DNA of 49,965 nucleotides. Source: Alphaproteobacteria bacterium. GTDB taxonomy: Bacteria; Pseudomonadota; Alphaproteobacteria; SHVW01. How positions within the stretch are numbered: the first letter of the stretch is position 1; each line of letters opens with the position of its first letter. The stretch spans positions 1-49,965 of the forward strand of contig VGDO01000018.1 in the NCBI GenBank assembly GCA_016869645.1. The letters are read 5' to 3'. This document shows, in pieces, positions 18,578 to 27,124 of this stretch. The position numbers and the translations under genes were made by a program. The notes beneath the pieces were generated by a model, which was given only the letters and a program-made list of their open reading frames with translations, was not told where the DNA came from and made no database searches.

Positions 18578-19486
18578 ATGGTTCAGGCCACCGACTTGAG
18601 CTACCACGTCGCCGCGGTGCCGACCGGCAAGGAGGGCCAGTATCGCCGCATCGATGTGCGGCCGCTGACCGGCGCCATGGGTGCCGAGGTCCACGGAGTC
18701 GACCTGTCGCGCCCGCTCGACGCGGACACGGTCGCCGAGATCAAGCGCGCCTTCCTCGACTATCTCGCGATCTTCTTCCGTGACCAGAAGCTGACGCCCG
18801 CCGCCTTCGCCGCCTTCGCGCGGCACTTCGGACCGATCGATCCGCACCATCTGCTGCGCGGCATGGCCGAGCAGCCCGAAGTGCTGGAGATCGTGCGCGA
18901 GCAGAACGATCCACATGTCTTCGCCGAGGGCTGGCACGCCGACGTGACCTGGCAGGAGCGGCCGGCGCTCGGCACCATGCTCTATGGCGTGGAGATTCCC
19001 GATTTCGGCGGCGACACGCTCTTCGCCAACCAGTATCTCGCCTATGACAGTCTGTCCCCGGGCATGAAGAGAATGCTGGAAAGCGTCAAGGCCGTGCATG
19101 CGGCAGCCATGGCCTATGGCTCGCAGGAGCTGGCCGAACGCACGTCGAAGCCCGAAAAGCTGATGATGGACCGCAAGAAGGCAGCGCAGGGCAAGTCGGC
19201 GCACCCCGTGGTGCGCACCCACCCCGAGACCAAGCGCAAGGCGCTGTTCGTCAACCAGGGCTGGACCTCCCATCTGGAAGACATGTCGGCCGCGGAGTGC
19301 CAGCCGGTGCTGCAATTCCTCTACAACCATTCGATCCGGCCCGAATTCACCTGCCGCTTTCGCTGGGCGCCGGGATCGCTCGCGTTCTGGGACAATCGCT
19401 GCACGCTGCACACGCCGATCGACGACTATTTCGGCAAGCGCCGCCACCTCTGGCGCGTGACCGTGGCGGGCGACCGCCCGTATTGA
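18578..19486 (+). CDS. TauD/TfdA family Fe(II)/2-oxoglutarate-dependent dioxygenase
   Basis: This enzyme uses Fe(II), oxygen and 2-oxoglutarate to hydroxylate a substrate, often causing release of a side group such as sulfite or an aryl-oxy acid. It has 302 residues. Iron ligands are H120 and D122 in WHADVTW and H278 in TLHTP; the 2-oxoglutarate arginine is R293, fifteen residues later as in TauD. The ATG at 18578 follows GAGAGG. It is cotranscribed with the class II aldolase upstream. Together they suggest oxygenation of a small organic acid followed by carbon-carbon cleavage; the substrate is not visible. Confidence 0.92.
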   Translation: MVQATDLSYHVAAVPTGKEGQYRRIDVRPLTGAMGAEVHGVDLSRPLDADTVAEIKRAFLDYLAIFFRDQKLTPAAFAAFARHFGPIDPHHLLRGMAEQPEVLEIVREQNDPHVFAEGWHADVTWQERPALGTMLYGVEIPDFGGDTLFANQYLAYDSLSPGMKRMLESVKAVHAAAMAYGSQELAERTSKPEKLMMDRKKAAQGKSAHPVVRTHPETKRKALFVNQGWTSHLEDMSAAECQPVLQFLYNHSIRPEFTCRFRWAPGSLAFWDNRCTLHTPIDDYFGKRRHLWRVTVAGDRPY

Positions 19487-19541
19487 ATGGCACCTTGATT
19501 TCACGGGTCGGCAGCGGCATTTTGCCCCGCAACCGGCGGCG

Positions 19542-19577
19542 TTGACTTTGCTGTATACCGTCATATTGTAGGACAAA
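19542..19577 (+). promoter_or_regulatory. Candidate promoter and FCD-type operator (site C) for the acyl-CoA module
   Basis: TTGACT (19542-19547), a 16-base spacer and TATTGT (19564-19569) form a plausible promoter 80 bases before the thiolase-like gene. The spacer contains GTATACC (19553-19559), followed by GTCATATTGTAGGACAA, which resembles sites A and B in its core and in its trailing CATAT and ACAA. The match is imperfect. Confidence 0.45.
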
Positions 19578-19648
19578 TTTCGCGACCGGACGCAGCCGCC
19601 GCACGCGGGTGATGAAGCGTGCGCGATCATGCAACGAGGAGCCCTGAC

Positions 19649-20842
19649 ATGGGAAATCTGCGCGGCAAATACGCCATTGTCGGCGTCGGCGAGACCAAGG
19701 TCGGCAAGCTGCCCGGCATCGGCACGCTGACGCTGCACGTCGAGGCCTGCAAGAAGGCGATCGACGATGCCGGTCTCAAGGTCTCCGAGATCGACGGGCT
19801 GCTGACCAATCAGCCGCTGCACGACCCGTTTCGCACCTATTCGGTCGTCGTCGCGCACTCCATGGGCATCAAGCCCGACTATTCGCTCGACCTCGGCCTC
19901 GGGGGTGCCACGCCGGTGGCGATGGCGCAGCATGCAGCCATGGCGATCGACGCGGGTCTCGCGACCGCGGTCGTGTGCGTCCATGCGCGCAACCAGGCCT
20001 CGCTTCACCTGCTGCCCAAGCAGGGCATGGGCGTGACGCGCGCCTATCACGGCGGCGTGCGCGATGGCTGCGAGGATTTCGAGGACCCCTATGGCGTGAT
20101 GAGCGGGCCGGGACACCATTCCTTCGCCGCCGCCCGCCACATGCATGAATTCGGCACGACGAGCAAGCAGCTCGGCGCGGTTGCCGTCGCGACGCGCAAG
20201 CATGCCAACATGAACCCCTCCGCGACCATGTATTCCAAGAAGCTCACGCTCGAGGATCATCAGAAGTCGCGCATGATCATCGAGCCGTTGCGCCTGCCCG
20301 ACTGCTCGCTGATGTCGGATGGCGGCGCTGCCTTCGTCGTGACCTCGGCCGAGCGCGCCCGGAACCTCAAGAAGAAGCCCGTCTACATCATGGGCATGGG
20401 CAACCATCAGCCCTTCGCCAGCGTGATGGACGCCGAGACGCTGACGACCTTGGGCGGCGCCGTCTCGTCGAAGATGGCCTACAAGATGGCCGGCCTCGGT
20501 CCCAAGGACATGGACTTCGCGCAGATCTACGACTGCTTCACCATCACGACGCTGATCACGCTCGAAGACTACGGTTTCTGCAAGAAGGGCGAGGGCGGCG
20601 CCTTCGTCGAGGGCGGGCGCATCGAGATCGGCGGCGAGCTGCCGGTCAACACCCATGGCGGGCTGCTGTCGCACGCCCATCTCGAGGGCATGACCCATGT
20701 CACCGAGGCGGTGAAGCAGCTGCGCGGCGGCGACGTCGAACCGGAGCGCCAGGTCAAGGATGCCGAGGTCGGCGTGGTCAGCGGCCATGGCGGTTACGCC
20801 TCGACCCATGCGAGCCTCGTGCTCAGCAACCGCCCTTCTTGA
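19649..20842 (+). CDS. Thiolase-superfamily protein of the SCP-x/Ltp type (probable aldolase or acyltransferase)
   Basis: This 397-residue cytosolic protein starts at the ATG at 19649, with CGAGGA eight bases upstream. The fold is that of thiolases, but the usual nucleophile motif (a Cys near residue 85-90) reads LGLGGATPV, without Cys. It keeps YDCF at 294-297, NTHGG at 334-338 and GHGGYAS at 379-385. Such proteins include the steroid side-chain aldolase Ltp2, which works with a DUF35 partner. The DUF35 gene follows 40 bases later. I infer aldol-type release of a short acyl-CoA from a 3-hydroxyacyl-CoA; ordinary thiolysis is less likely. Confidence 0.87.
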   Translation: MGNLRGKYAIVGVGETKVGKLPGIGTLTLHVEACKKAIDDAGLKVSEIDGLLTNQPLHDPFRTYSVVVAHSMGIKPDYSLDLGLGGATPVAMAQHAAMAIDAGLATAVVCVHARNQASLHLLPKQGMGVTRAYHGGVRDGCEDFEDPYGVMSGPGHHSFAAARHMHEFGTTSKQLGAVAVATRKHANMNPSATMYSKKLTLEDHQKSRMIIEPLRLPDCSLMSDGGAAFVVTSAERARNLKKKPVYIMGMGNHQPFASVMDAETLTTLGGAVSSKMAYKMAGLGPKDMDFAQIYDCFTITTLITLEDYGFCKKGEGGAFVEGGRIEIGGELPVNTHGGLLSHAHLEGMTHVTEAVKQLRGGDVEPERQVKDAEVGVVSGHGGYASTHASLVLSNRPS

Positions 20843-20882
20843 TCAGCACCGTCATGAGCAACTGTCGGCCCAGGATCGAAAC

Positions 20883-21314
20883 ATGAGCACTCAGTCGCAA
20901 TACAAGTACACCAAGCCGCTGCCGGAGATGGATCCGGAGGACAGGCCCTATTGGCAGAGCGCCAAGGAGCACGCGCTCAAGGTGCAGCGCTGCGACGATT
21001 GCGGCGCGTGGAACTTCCCGCCCCGTCCGCTGTGCCGTAAGTGCCAGTCGGCCAAGCTCATCTGGACCAAGGTGTCAGGCCGCGGCCATGTCTATTCGTC
21101 CACCACCCAGCATCATCCGATCCTGCCGAGCTACACCAAGGACGACCTGCCCTACAACGTGTCGATCGTCGAGCTCGAGGAAGGCGTGCGCGTCATCAGC
21201 AACGTCGTCGGCTGTCCGCCCGACCAAGTGAAGATCGGCATGCCCGTCGAAATCGTCTACGACGACGTGACCGATCAGGTTACGCTGCCGAAGTACAAGC
21301 CGCGCGCCAACTGA
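20883..21314 (+). CDS. DUF35 OB-fold zinc-ribbon protein, partner of the thiolase-like protein
   Basis: This 143-residue protein has an N-terminal rubredoxin-like zinc ribbon, C37-x2-C40 and C51-x2-C54 (RCDDCGAW and LCRKCQ), and a C-terminal OB fold (about 60-140) with the family phrase GRGHVYSSTT. Proteins of this family bind thiolase-like enzymes and are thought to shape the acyl-CoA channel. Here it is a free-standing gene rather than a domain fused to a MaoC-type hydratase as in ChsH2. It starts 40 bases after the thiolase-like gene, and the acyl-CoA dehydrogenase begins 48 bases after its stop. Confidence 0.9.
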   Translation: MSTQSQYKYTKPLPEMDPEDRPYWQSAKEHALKVQRCDDCGAWNFPPRPLCRKCQSAKLIWTKVSGRGHVYSSTTQHHPILPSYTKDDLPYNVSIVELEEGVRVISNVVGCPPDQVKIGMPVEIVYDDVTDQVTLPKYKPRAN

Positions 21315-21362
21315 ACGACCAGGAACGACGCGCCGGCGCGGCACCGCCCCGGGGGGCCGGGC

Positions 21363-22523
21363 ATGGATTTCGAACTGCCGCTTGAAGTAAGGATGCTGCG
21401 CGACCTCGTACGGCGCTTCGTCGACGACGAGCTCATCCCGATCGAGATGCAGGTTCCCGAGGGCGACGAGCTGCCCGTCGCGTATCTCAAGCCGCTCCAG
21501 GACAAGGCGCGCAAGCTGGGCCTCTGGCATCTGAACGTGCCGAAGGCGCTGGGCGGCATGGGGCTCGGCCTGCTCGAGGCCTGTGTCGTCCAGGAGGAAG
21601 TCGCGCGCAGCAAGGCGATCCCGTTCCGACTCAACGAGCTGTTCGGCCCCTATGTCGACCCGGTGCTGCTGGACGCCTGCAACGAGGAGCAGAAGCAGCG
21701 TTTTCTGCTGCCCGCGCTCAAGGGCGACATCCGCGTCTGCTTCGCGCAGACCGAGCCTGACGCCGGCGCCGACCCCGCGAGCATGCGCACCCGCGCCGTG
21801 CGCGATGGCGACTCGTACGTGGTCAATGGCACCAAGCGCTTCATCAGCTTTGCCGGTATCGCCGACTGGGCCGAGGTGCTCTGCGTCACCGACCCGAACA
21901 AGCGCGGCCGCGGCGGCATCACCTGCCTGATGATCGATCTCAACGCGCCCGGGGTGTCGCGACCGAAACGCTGGCAAACCATGATGGGAGACACGCCCGG
22001 CGAGATCGTGTTCGACGATGTCCGCGTGCCGGTCACGGACCGGCTGGGCGCGGAGGGGCAGGGCTTCAACCTGGGTCAGCGCTATCTGACCGCCGGCCGC
22101 GTTTCGGGCCAGGCGGCGTGGTCGCTCGGCGTGGCGCAGCGCTCGCTCGACATGGCGATCGACTACGCCAAGGTCCGCGTGACCTTCGGACAGCCGCTCG
22201 CCGAGCGGCAGGCGATCCAGTTCATGGTCGCGGACTCCGCGATGGAGCTGCGCACCGCGCGGCTGCTGGTCTACGAGACAGCGTGGAAATTCGATCGCGG
22301 CGACGACATCAGAAACGAATCCTACATGGCCAAGCTCGTTTGCACCGAGATGGCCGGCCGCATCGTCGACCGGGCGCTCCAGATCCTGGGGGGCATCGGC
22401 CTGACCAAGGATCTGCCGATCGAGTACTTCTATCGCCAGATCCGCAGCCTGCGCATCACGGAGGGCGCTTCCGAGGTGCTGCGCTGGCGCCTCGGCCGCA
22501 ACCTGATGCGCGAACGGAGCTAG
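21363..22523 (+). CDS. Acyl-CoA dehydrogenase
   Basis: This FAD enzyme removes hydrogens from the alpha and beta carbons of an acyl-CoA and passes electrons to electron-transfer flavoprotein. It has 386 residues, the family norm. Visible features are CFAQTEPDAGADP (flavin and substrate site, about 122-134), the hinge after VNGTKRFIS, QILGGIGLTKDLPIEYFYRQ and the catalytic base E367 in ITEGASEV. The substrate chain length is not evident. It lies 11 bases before the enoyl-CoA hydratase and is the expected first enzyme of the module. Confidence 0.93.
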   Translation: MDFELPLEVRMLRDLVRRFVDDELIPIEMQVPEGDELPVAYLKPLQDKARKLGLWHLNVPKALGGMGLGLLEACVVQEEVARSKAIPFRLNELFGPYVDPVLLDACNEEQKQRFLLPALKGDIRVCFAQTEPDAGADPASMRTRAVRDGDSYVVNGTKRFISFAGIADWAEVLCVTDPNKRGRGGITCLMIDLNAPGVSRPKRWQTMMGDTPGEIVFDDVRVPVTDRLGAEGQGFNLGQRYLTAGRVSGQAAWSLGVAQRSLDMAIDYAKVRVTFGQPLAERQAIQFMVADSAMELRTARLLVYETAWKFDRGDDIRNESYMAKLVCTEMAGRIVDRALQILGGIGLTKDLPIEYFYRQIRSLRITEGASEVLRWRLGRNLMRERS

Positions 22524-22534
22524 GAGCAGACCCG

Positions 22535-23341
22535 ATGGCCGAGATCGACCGCGCCGAGCCGTTCGTCGAGCTGATCTTCGCCAAGCGCGACGGCATCGCG
22601 ACGGTGACGATGAACCGCCCGAAGGCGCTCAACGCGCGCAACAGGCTCCTGCGCCATGAGCTGATACGTGCCTTCGCCATGATCGACGGCGACCCGGAGA
22701 TCGTCGTCGCGATCCTGACCGGCGCGGGCGACCGCGCCTTCTCGGTCGGCCTGGATCTCAAGGAAGCGGCGACCGATGAGGAGACGCCGCTCCAGGCGCG
22801 CGAGAGCTGGACCAGGTTCAGCGACGCGGCGGCGCTCGATCGGGTCGCCAAGCCGGTCATCGGCGCGATCAACGGCTACGCGCTGGGCGGCGGCCTCGAG
22901 CTCGTGCTGTGCTGCGACATCCGGATCGCGGCCGAGACCGCGCAGTTCGGCTTGCCCGAAGCGACGCGCGGCCTGATGCCCGGCAGCGGCGGCACGCAGC
23001 GCCTGCCACGCCTGATCGGACCGTCGCGCGCGCTCGAGCTGATGATGACCGGCGAGCGCATCGGCGCCGCCGAGGCCTACCGCATTGGTCTCGTCAACCA
23101 GGTCGTGCCGCTCGCCGAGCTCATGATCGCTGCCGAGGGGATGGCGCGCAAGATCACGAGTGGCGCACCGGTTGCCTTGCGTCTCATCAAGGAGGCCGTG
23201 CGCAAGGGCATGGACCTGCCGCTCGCCCAGGGCCTGGCCCTCGAGACCGATCTCTCGACCCTCGTGTCGCTGACCGAGGACTACAAGGAAGGCATCAATG
23301 CCTTCGTCGAGAAGCGCGCGCCGAAGTGGCGCAACCGCTGA
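22535..23341 (+). CDS. Enoyl-CoA hydratase/isomerase family protein
   Basis: This crotonase-fold enzyme adds water to a 2-enoyl-CoA. It has 268 residues from the ATG at 22535, with AGGAG eight bases upstream; the longer open frame upstream is not coding. The oxyanion loop is FSVGLDLKEA and the second loop is NGYALGGGLELVL. Both catalytic glutamates of true hydratases are present, in GGGLEL and in FGLPEATRG. It ends the acyl-CoA operon. No 3-hydroxyacyl-CoA dehydrogenase follows, which matters for how the pathway ends. Confidence 0.92.
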   Translation: MAEIDRAEPFVELIFAKRDGIATVTMNRPKALNARNRLLRHELIRAFAMIDGDPEIVVAILTGAGDRAFSVGLDLKEAATDEETPLQARESWTRFSDAAALDRVAKPVIGAINGYALGGGLELVLCCDIRIAAETAQFGLPEATRGLMPGSGGTQRLPRLIGPSRALELMMTGERIGAAEAYRIGLVNQVVPLAELMIAAEGMARKITSGAPVALRLIKEAVRKGMDLPLAQGLALETDLSTLVSLTEDYKEGINAFVEKRAPKWRNR

Positions 23342-23377
23342 GCTCTGTCCAGCGTCCGAGTTCTTGGCCGAGGCACC

Positions 23378-24676
23378 CTATGGCCGCGCAGCGACGACCG
23401 CGCGGTCGAAGGCAGCCAGGGTCGCGTCGACCGTCGCATCGTCGTGCGCGTCGGACAAGAACCACGCGCCGCGTTCGAGGGCGCGCACGCCGTTGGTGAG
23501 CAGCGCCGTCGTCAGCCGGACATAGGCAGCCTTGTCGGTCGCCAGCTGATCGCGGTAGTCGCCGATCGGCTCGCGTCGGCCGAGCGAGACGTGGAAGATC
23601 CCGGGCAGGCCTTGGACGCGTCCGGCGATCTGCCGGTCGCGCAGGATGCGTTCGAAGCCCTCCATGAGCCGCCGGCCGCGCGCCTCGATGCGGGCGTAGA
23701 TCGACCCGTCGAGCAGCGAGTTGAGCGTTGCCGCCGTCGCTGCCATGCACAGCGGGTGGGCATTGTAGGTGCCACCGTGCATGACCTTCCCGGTGACCAT
23801 CAGGTCCATGATGTCGGCGCGGCCCGCAACCGCCGAGACAGGCATGCCGTTGGCAATCGCCTTGCCATAGACCGCCAGGTCGGGCGTGACGCCGAGCAGC
23901 GCCTGCGCGCCACCCGCCGCGACGCGAAAGCCGGTGATCACCTCGTCGAAAATGAGGACCGTGCCGGTCTCTGAGCAAAGCTTGCGCACGCCGTCGAGAT
24001 AGCCTGGCTTGGGTGCGATCACGCTGGTGTTGCACATGATCGGTTCCATGATCACGCCGGCCACGTCGCCGCGCCGCAGCCGCGTCGCCAGCCGGTCGAG
24101 ATCGTTCCACACGACGATGTCGAGGGTCGCGCCAGCATTCGGATCCTGGCCGTTCGAGCCCGGCACGTGCGCCGGCGCGTCGCGCTCGCCCATCTCGCTG
24201 GCTTGCGGCGCCACGCTCCACACCACGTTGTCCAGCCAGCCGTGATAGTGCCCCTCGAACTTGACGATCGTCGGCCGGCCGGTGGCGGCGCGCGCCAGGC
24301 GGATCGCCGCCTGCACCGCCTCCGAGCCAGAGCAGCTGAAACGGACGCGCTCGGCGCACGGAACGAGGCGTTTGACCAGGGTCGCCGCCTCGTACTCGAT
24401 CTCGGTCTGCGCTGCGAACAGGATTCCGCTCTCGAGTTGCGCCTTGATGGCGTCGATCACCGGTCGCGGATTGTGGCCGAGGATCATCGGCCCCATGCCG
24501 AGATAGTAGTCGATCAGCCGGTTGCCATCGGCGTCGAACAGATACGGGCCCTCGCCGCGCTCGACGACCAGGGGCGTGGGCGAAATGCCGAGCCGGAAAT
24601 TGCTGTTCACGCCGCCGGGGGCGAGCGACTTCGCTTCCGCGATGCGCCGCGCCGAGGCGGCGAACGTCATGGTCAT
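23378..24676 (-). CDS. Class III aminotransferase, glutamate-1-semialdehyde aminomutase-like
   Basis: This PLP enzyme has 432 residues. It keeps the HemL-type GGVNSNFR and GPMILGH N-terminal motifs, GSEAVQAAIRLARAATGR, EGHYHGWLDN, the PLP Asp in FDEVITGFR and the Schiff-base lysine in VYGKAIANGMP. The ATG at 24676 has GGAGA just upstream and overlaps the stop of the M81 gene (ATGA). Alphaproteobacteria normally make 5-aminolevulinate from glycine and succinyl-CoA, so a tetrapyrrole role is unlikely. The same subgroup includes beta-amino acid transaminases; I infer a catabolic role on an amino acid released by the M81 enzyme. Confidence 0.88.
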   Translation of the reverse strand: MTMTFAASARRIAEAKSLAPGGVNSNFRLGISPTPLVVERGEGPYLFDADGNRLIDYYLGMGPMILGHNPRPVIDAIKAQLESGILFAAQTEIEYEAATLVKRLVPCAERVRFSCSGSEAVQAAIRLARAATGRPTIVKFEGHYHGWLDNVVWSVAPQASEMGERDAPAHVPGSNGQDPNAGATLDIVVWNDLDRLATRLRRGDVAGVIMEPIMCNTSVIAPKPGYLDGVRKLCSETGTVLIFDEVITGFRVAAGGAQALLGVTPDLAVYGKAIANGMPVSAVAGRADIMDLMVTGKVMHGGTYNAHPLCMAATAATLNSLLDGSIYARIEARGRRLMEGFERILRDRQIAGRVQGLPGIFHVSLGRREPIGDYRDQLATDKAAYVRLTTALLTNGVRALERGAWFLSDAHDDATVDATLAAFDRAVVAARP

Positions 24677-26196
24677 CGTGCTTTCTCCAGTGCTTTCGAG
24701 GCGGGTCGCCACGGTGGATCGATCGGAAAGACAGGCCGCCGGATGCGGCGATAGGGAAGGGTCGTGAGGTCGCTGGGGCACGGCCCCGGTGTCGCCACCC
24801 AGTAGCTCGCTCCGGCGATCCGCTCATAGGCGCGGCGATGCGCGACGGCGGCCTTGACGCCGATGAACGCCATGTCCTCGGGGACGATGCCCTGCGAGCG
24901 CAGCTGGCCGAGGTCGAAGGGCGGCGTCTTCTTCGAGGTCAGTAGGATGTGCGTCCCGTCGGCGCGCACCGTGGCGCATGGCCCCATCTCGATGAAGATG
25001 CCGTGCGAGGCGGCGAGATGGCTGCGCCGGTCCTCGAGCGTGAACCGTCCGTCGGAGCGCGACACGAACTCGATCTCGGTCTCGACCGGACCGGGATCGA
25101 GGCGGCTCCGCTTGCCGCCGATCCGCAGGCGCATCCGCGCTCCGGGCGCGGCGTCGGCCAGCGCCTGCACCGATTCCGGATCGGCGATCACGACGGCTGC
25201 GCGCTCGAGGCGGCGGGCGAGAAAGGCGCGCAGAATCGACGTGCAATCGCCCGGTGCGCCGCCGCCGATGTTGTCCGCGGGCTCGACCAGCAGGGCGGGA
25301 CCTGCGGGGCGACGGACGATCGCGGCGTCGATCGCGGCGTCGAGCGACCATTCGCGCGGCACCCCGTCCTCGCGCAGGCGTTCGGCGATGGCAGCGAGGT
25401 CGGCGAGATGGCGGTCCGTCGTCGCATCCGGCCCGGTGGTCACGACGCTCACCGATACGCCGGTGTCAGGCGTGTCGGCGAAGGCGTAGCCGCCGACGAC
25501 ATTGACCGCCCAGATCTCGGGCGAATCCTTCTCGATCCGCCGCGCGCATTCGTTCATGGCGTGCATCGGTCCGTCGGCGGTGCCGGTGCCGGTCGGCGGC
25601 CAGACGATGGGCAGCGTGCGCGTCCGCATTCTCGGACGCACGCCCGTGTCGAGCGCGCGGGCCAGCAATTCCGCCGACAGCGCGGCTGCGTCGAAGGCGT
25701 CGGCGTGCGGGTTCTCGCGATATCCGACCAAGCCGTCGGCGAGGCGCGCCATGCGCGGCGTGAACGTCGCGTGCAGGTCGAAGACGCCGAACAGCGGCAG
25801 CGCCGCCGCGCCGGGAAGCGCCCGCAGGCGTTCGAGAAGATCGCCCTCGGGATCGACCGAGCCGGTCGTGACCATGGCACCGTGCAACGCCAGCCACATG
25901 CCGTCCAGACCGTCGGACAGCGCGTCGCGCGCCGTCCGCCCGAGTTCTGCCCAATACGCCTCGAACACCGCATGATCGACGGTCCCGGACGGCATGGCAA
26001 AGGCCTCGAGCGCCGGCACGACCGTCCAACCGCGCCGCGCCGCAACGTGCAGAAATCCGTCGACCGTCGAGCCGTCGCCGCGGCGGGCCAGAAGCTCCGC
26101 CCCGCGGCGGATGCGCATCTGCGATGCAGTGGTGATCTCGTCGAGGAAGGTGTGGGTCTCGTGAAACAGTCCGGCCAGAAGGATCCGCTTGCTCAC
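24673..26196 (-). CDS. M81 (MlrC-like) metallopeptidase, first copy
   Basis: M81 is the family of microcystinase C, which cleaves linear peptides containing unusual residues; most members have unknown substrates. This copy has 507 residues and starts with GTG at 26196, overlapping the IclR stop (GTGA). Likely metal and catalytic residues are E13 in FHETHTF, H105 in ALHGAMV, E117, D140 and H142 in FDLHATFTPRM and H164 in NPHADAFD. No signal peptide is seen, so it acts in the cytoplasm after uptake. It is coupled to the aminotransferase downstream. Confidence 0.9.
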   Translation of the reverse strand: MSKRILLAGLFHETHTFLDEITTASQMRIRRGAELLARRGDGSTVDGFLHVAARRGWTVVPALEAFAMPSGTVDHAVFEAYWAELGRTARDALSDGLDGMWLALHGAMVTTGSVDPEGDLLERLRALPGAAALPLFGVFDLHATFTPRMARLADGLVGYRENPHADAFDAAALSAELLARALDTGVRPRMRTRTLPIVWPPTGTGTADGPMHAMNECARRIEKDSPEIWAVNVVGGYAFADTPDTGVSVSVVTTGPDATTDRHLADLAAIAERLREDGVPREWSLDAAIDAAIVRRPAGPALLVEPADNIGGGAPGDCTSILRAFLARRLERAAVVIADPESVQALADAAPGARMRLRIGGKRSRLDPGPVETEIEFVSRSDGRFTLEDRRSHLAASHGIFIEMGPCATVRADGTHILLTSKKTPPFDLGQLRSQGIVPEDMAFIGVKAAVAHRRAYERIAGASYWVATPGPCPSDLTTLPYRRIRRPVFPIDPPWRPASKALEKAR

Positions 26197-27008
26197 GGCG
26201 CGCGCACTCCGGTGCGCGCGGACATGGCGCGCCGCGCGTCGTCAAGCGTCTCGACCAGGATCGCGCCGATGCGCGCGCGCGTGTCCGGCGTCATGCGCGC
26301 AAGTGGACCGGCCACGCTCACCGCCGCGATCGCCTCACCGGACGCGTCGCGCACCGGCGCGCCGACGCAGGCTGCGCCGAGTTCATTTTCCTCGACCTCG
26401 GTGGCGAAGCCATTGAGCAGGCACTCGGCCAGGATCGCCTCGATCTTCGCCGGATCGACTGTCGTGTGCGGCGTGAGTTGCGTCAGGGGGGCGAGCGTCA
26501 GGATCTGGCTGCGCACCGCCGGCGGCCGCCAGGCGAGAAGGGCGCGACCGCACGCCGTCGAGTGATAGAAGGCGCGTGTGCCGGAGTAGGAGGTCACACG
26601 CAGCGACTGCGAGCCCTCGATACTGTCGACAATGAGCACGTCGGTCGGACAGGGCAGCGCAAGATTGACCGTTTCGCGCGTCGCCATGCAGAGCCGCATC
26701 AGATACGGTCGCATCCAGCCGACCAAATCGGTACGCCGTTCGACGGCCCGGCCGTAGACAAGAAATTGCAGTCCGAGCCGGTAGGCGCCGCTCGCCGCGT
26801 CGTGCTCGACCATGTCGACGTCGACCAAGGCGGTGACGAGGTTGAACGCGGTCGTCTTGACCAATCCGGTCCGCGCCGCAATGTCGCGCAACGCCACCCA
26901 GCCGCCGTCGGCCATCGCCAGGACCTCGATGATCGCGTTGGCGCGGGCGATCGATTGGATGCGAGCCTTGCGCGGATGGGCATGGGTGGGTGAAACGGGC
27001 TCGTTCAT
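26193..27008 (-). CDS. IclR family transcriptional regulator
   Basis: This 271-residue regulator starts at the ATG at 27008, with GGGAG seven bases upstream; the frame opens to 27137, but the extra stretch crosses the promoter region. The winged helix-turn-helix lies at about 20-80 (LRDIAARTGLVKTTAFNLVTALVDVDMV), followed by the IclR effector domain (about 95-260) with AFYHSTACGRALLA and VGAPVRDASGEAIAAVSVAGP. It leads an operon with M81 and the aminotransferase and is divergent from a second M81 gene, so it probably controls both sides. Confidence 0.92.
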   Translation of the reverse strand: MNEPVSPTHAHPRKARIQSIARANAIIEVLAMADGGWVALRDIAARTGLVKTTAFNLVTALVDVDMVEHDAASGAYRLGLQFLVYGRAVERRTDLVGWMRPYLMRLCMATRETVNLALPCPTDVLIVDSIEGSQSLRVTSYSGTRAFYHSTACGRALLAWRPPAVRSQILTLAPLTQLTPHTTVDPAKIEAILAECLLNGFATEVEENELGAACVGAPVRDASGEAIAAVSVAGPLARMTPDTRARIGAILVETLDDARRAMSARTGVRAP

Positions 27009-27124
27009 CGGCAGGCTCCCAGCTATCGTCGTACAATGTAGAACAGTAGCGACGCTGGCGATTGCCGCAGTAGACATGGACACTGACGGGATTGCAACTG
27101 GAGCGTGGAAATGCAGCTTTTGCG

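Noticed and set aside
17591..20809. A 1072-codon open frame on the minus strand
   Set aside because: It lies opposite the GntR, aldolase, dioxygenase and thiolase-like genes, all with clear family motifs. Its His-, Arg- and Asp-rich composition is typical of a frame opposite a GC-rich gene.
19649..20842. Standard acetyl-CoA acetyltransferase
   Set aside because: The fold is right, but the Cys nucleophile motif is absent and a DUF35 partner follows, so thiolysis is not the best call.
23378..24676. Aminotransferase as HemL of tetrapyrrole synthesis
   Set aside because: The motifs are HemL-like, but alphaproteobacteria generally use the glycine route, and the gene is coupled to a peptidase under an IclR regulator. 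No hemA or other haem gene is near.
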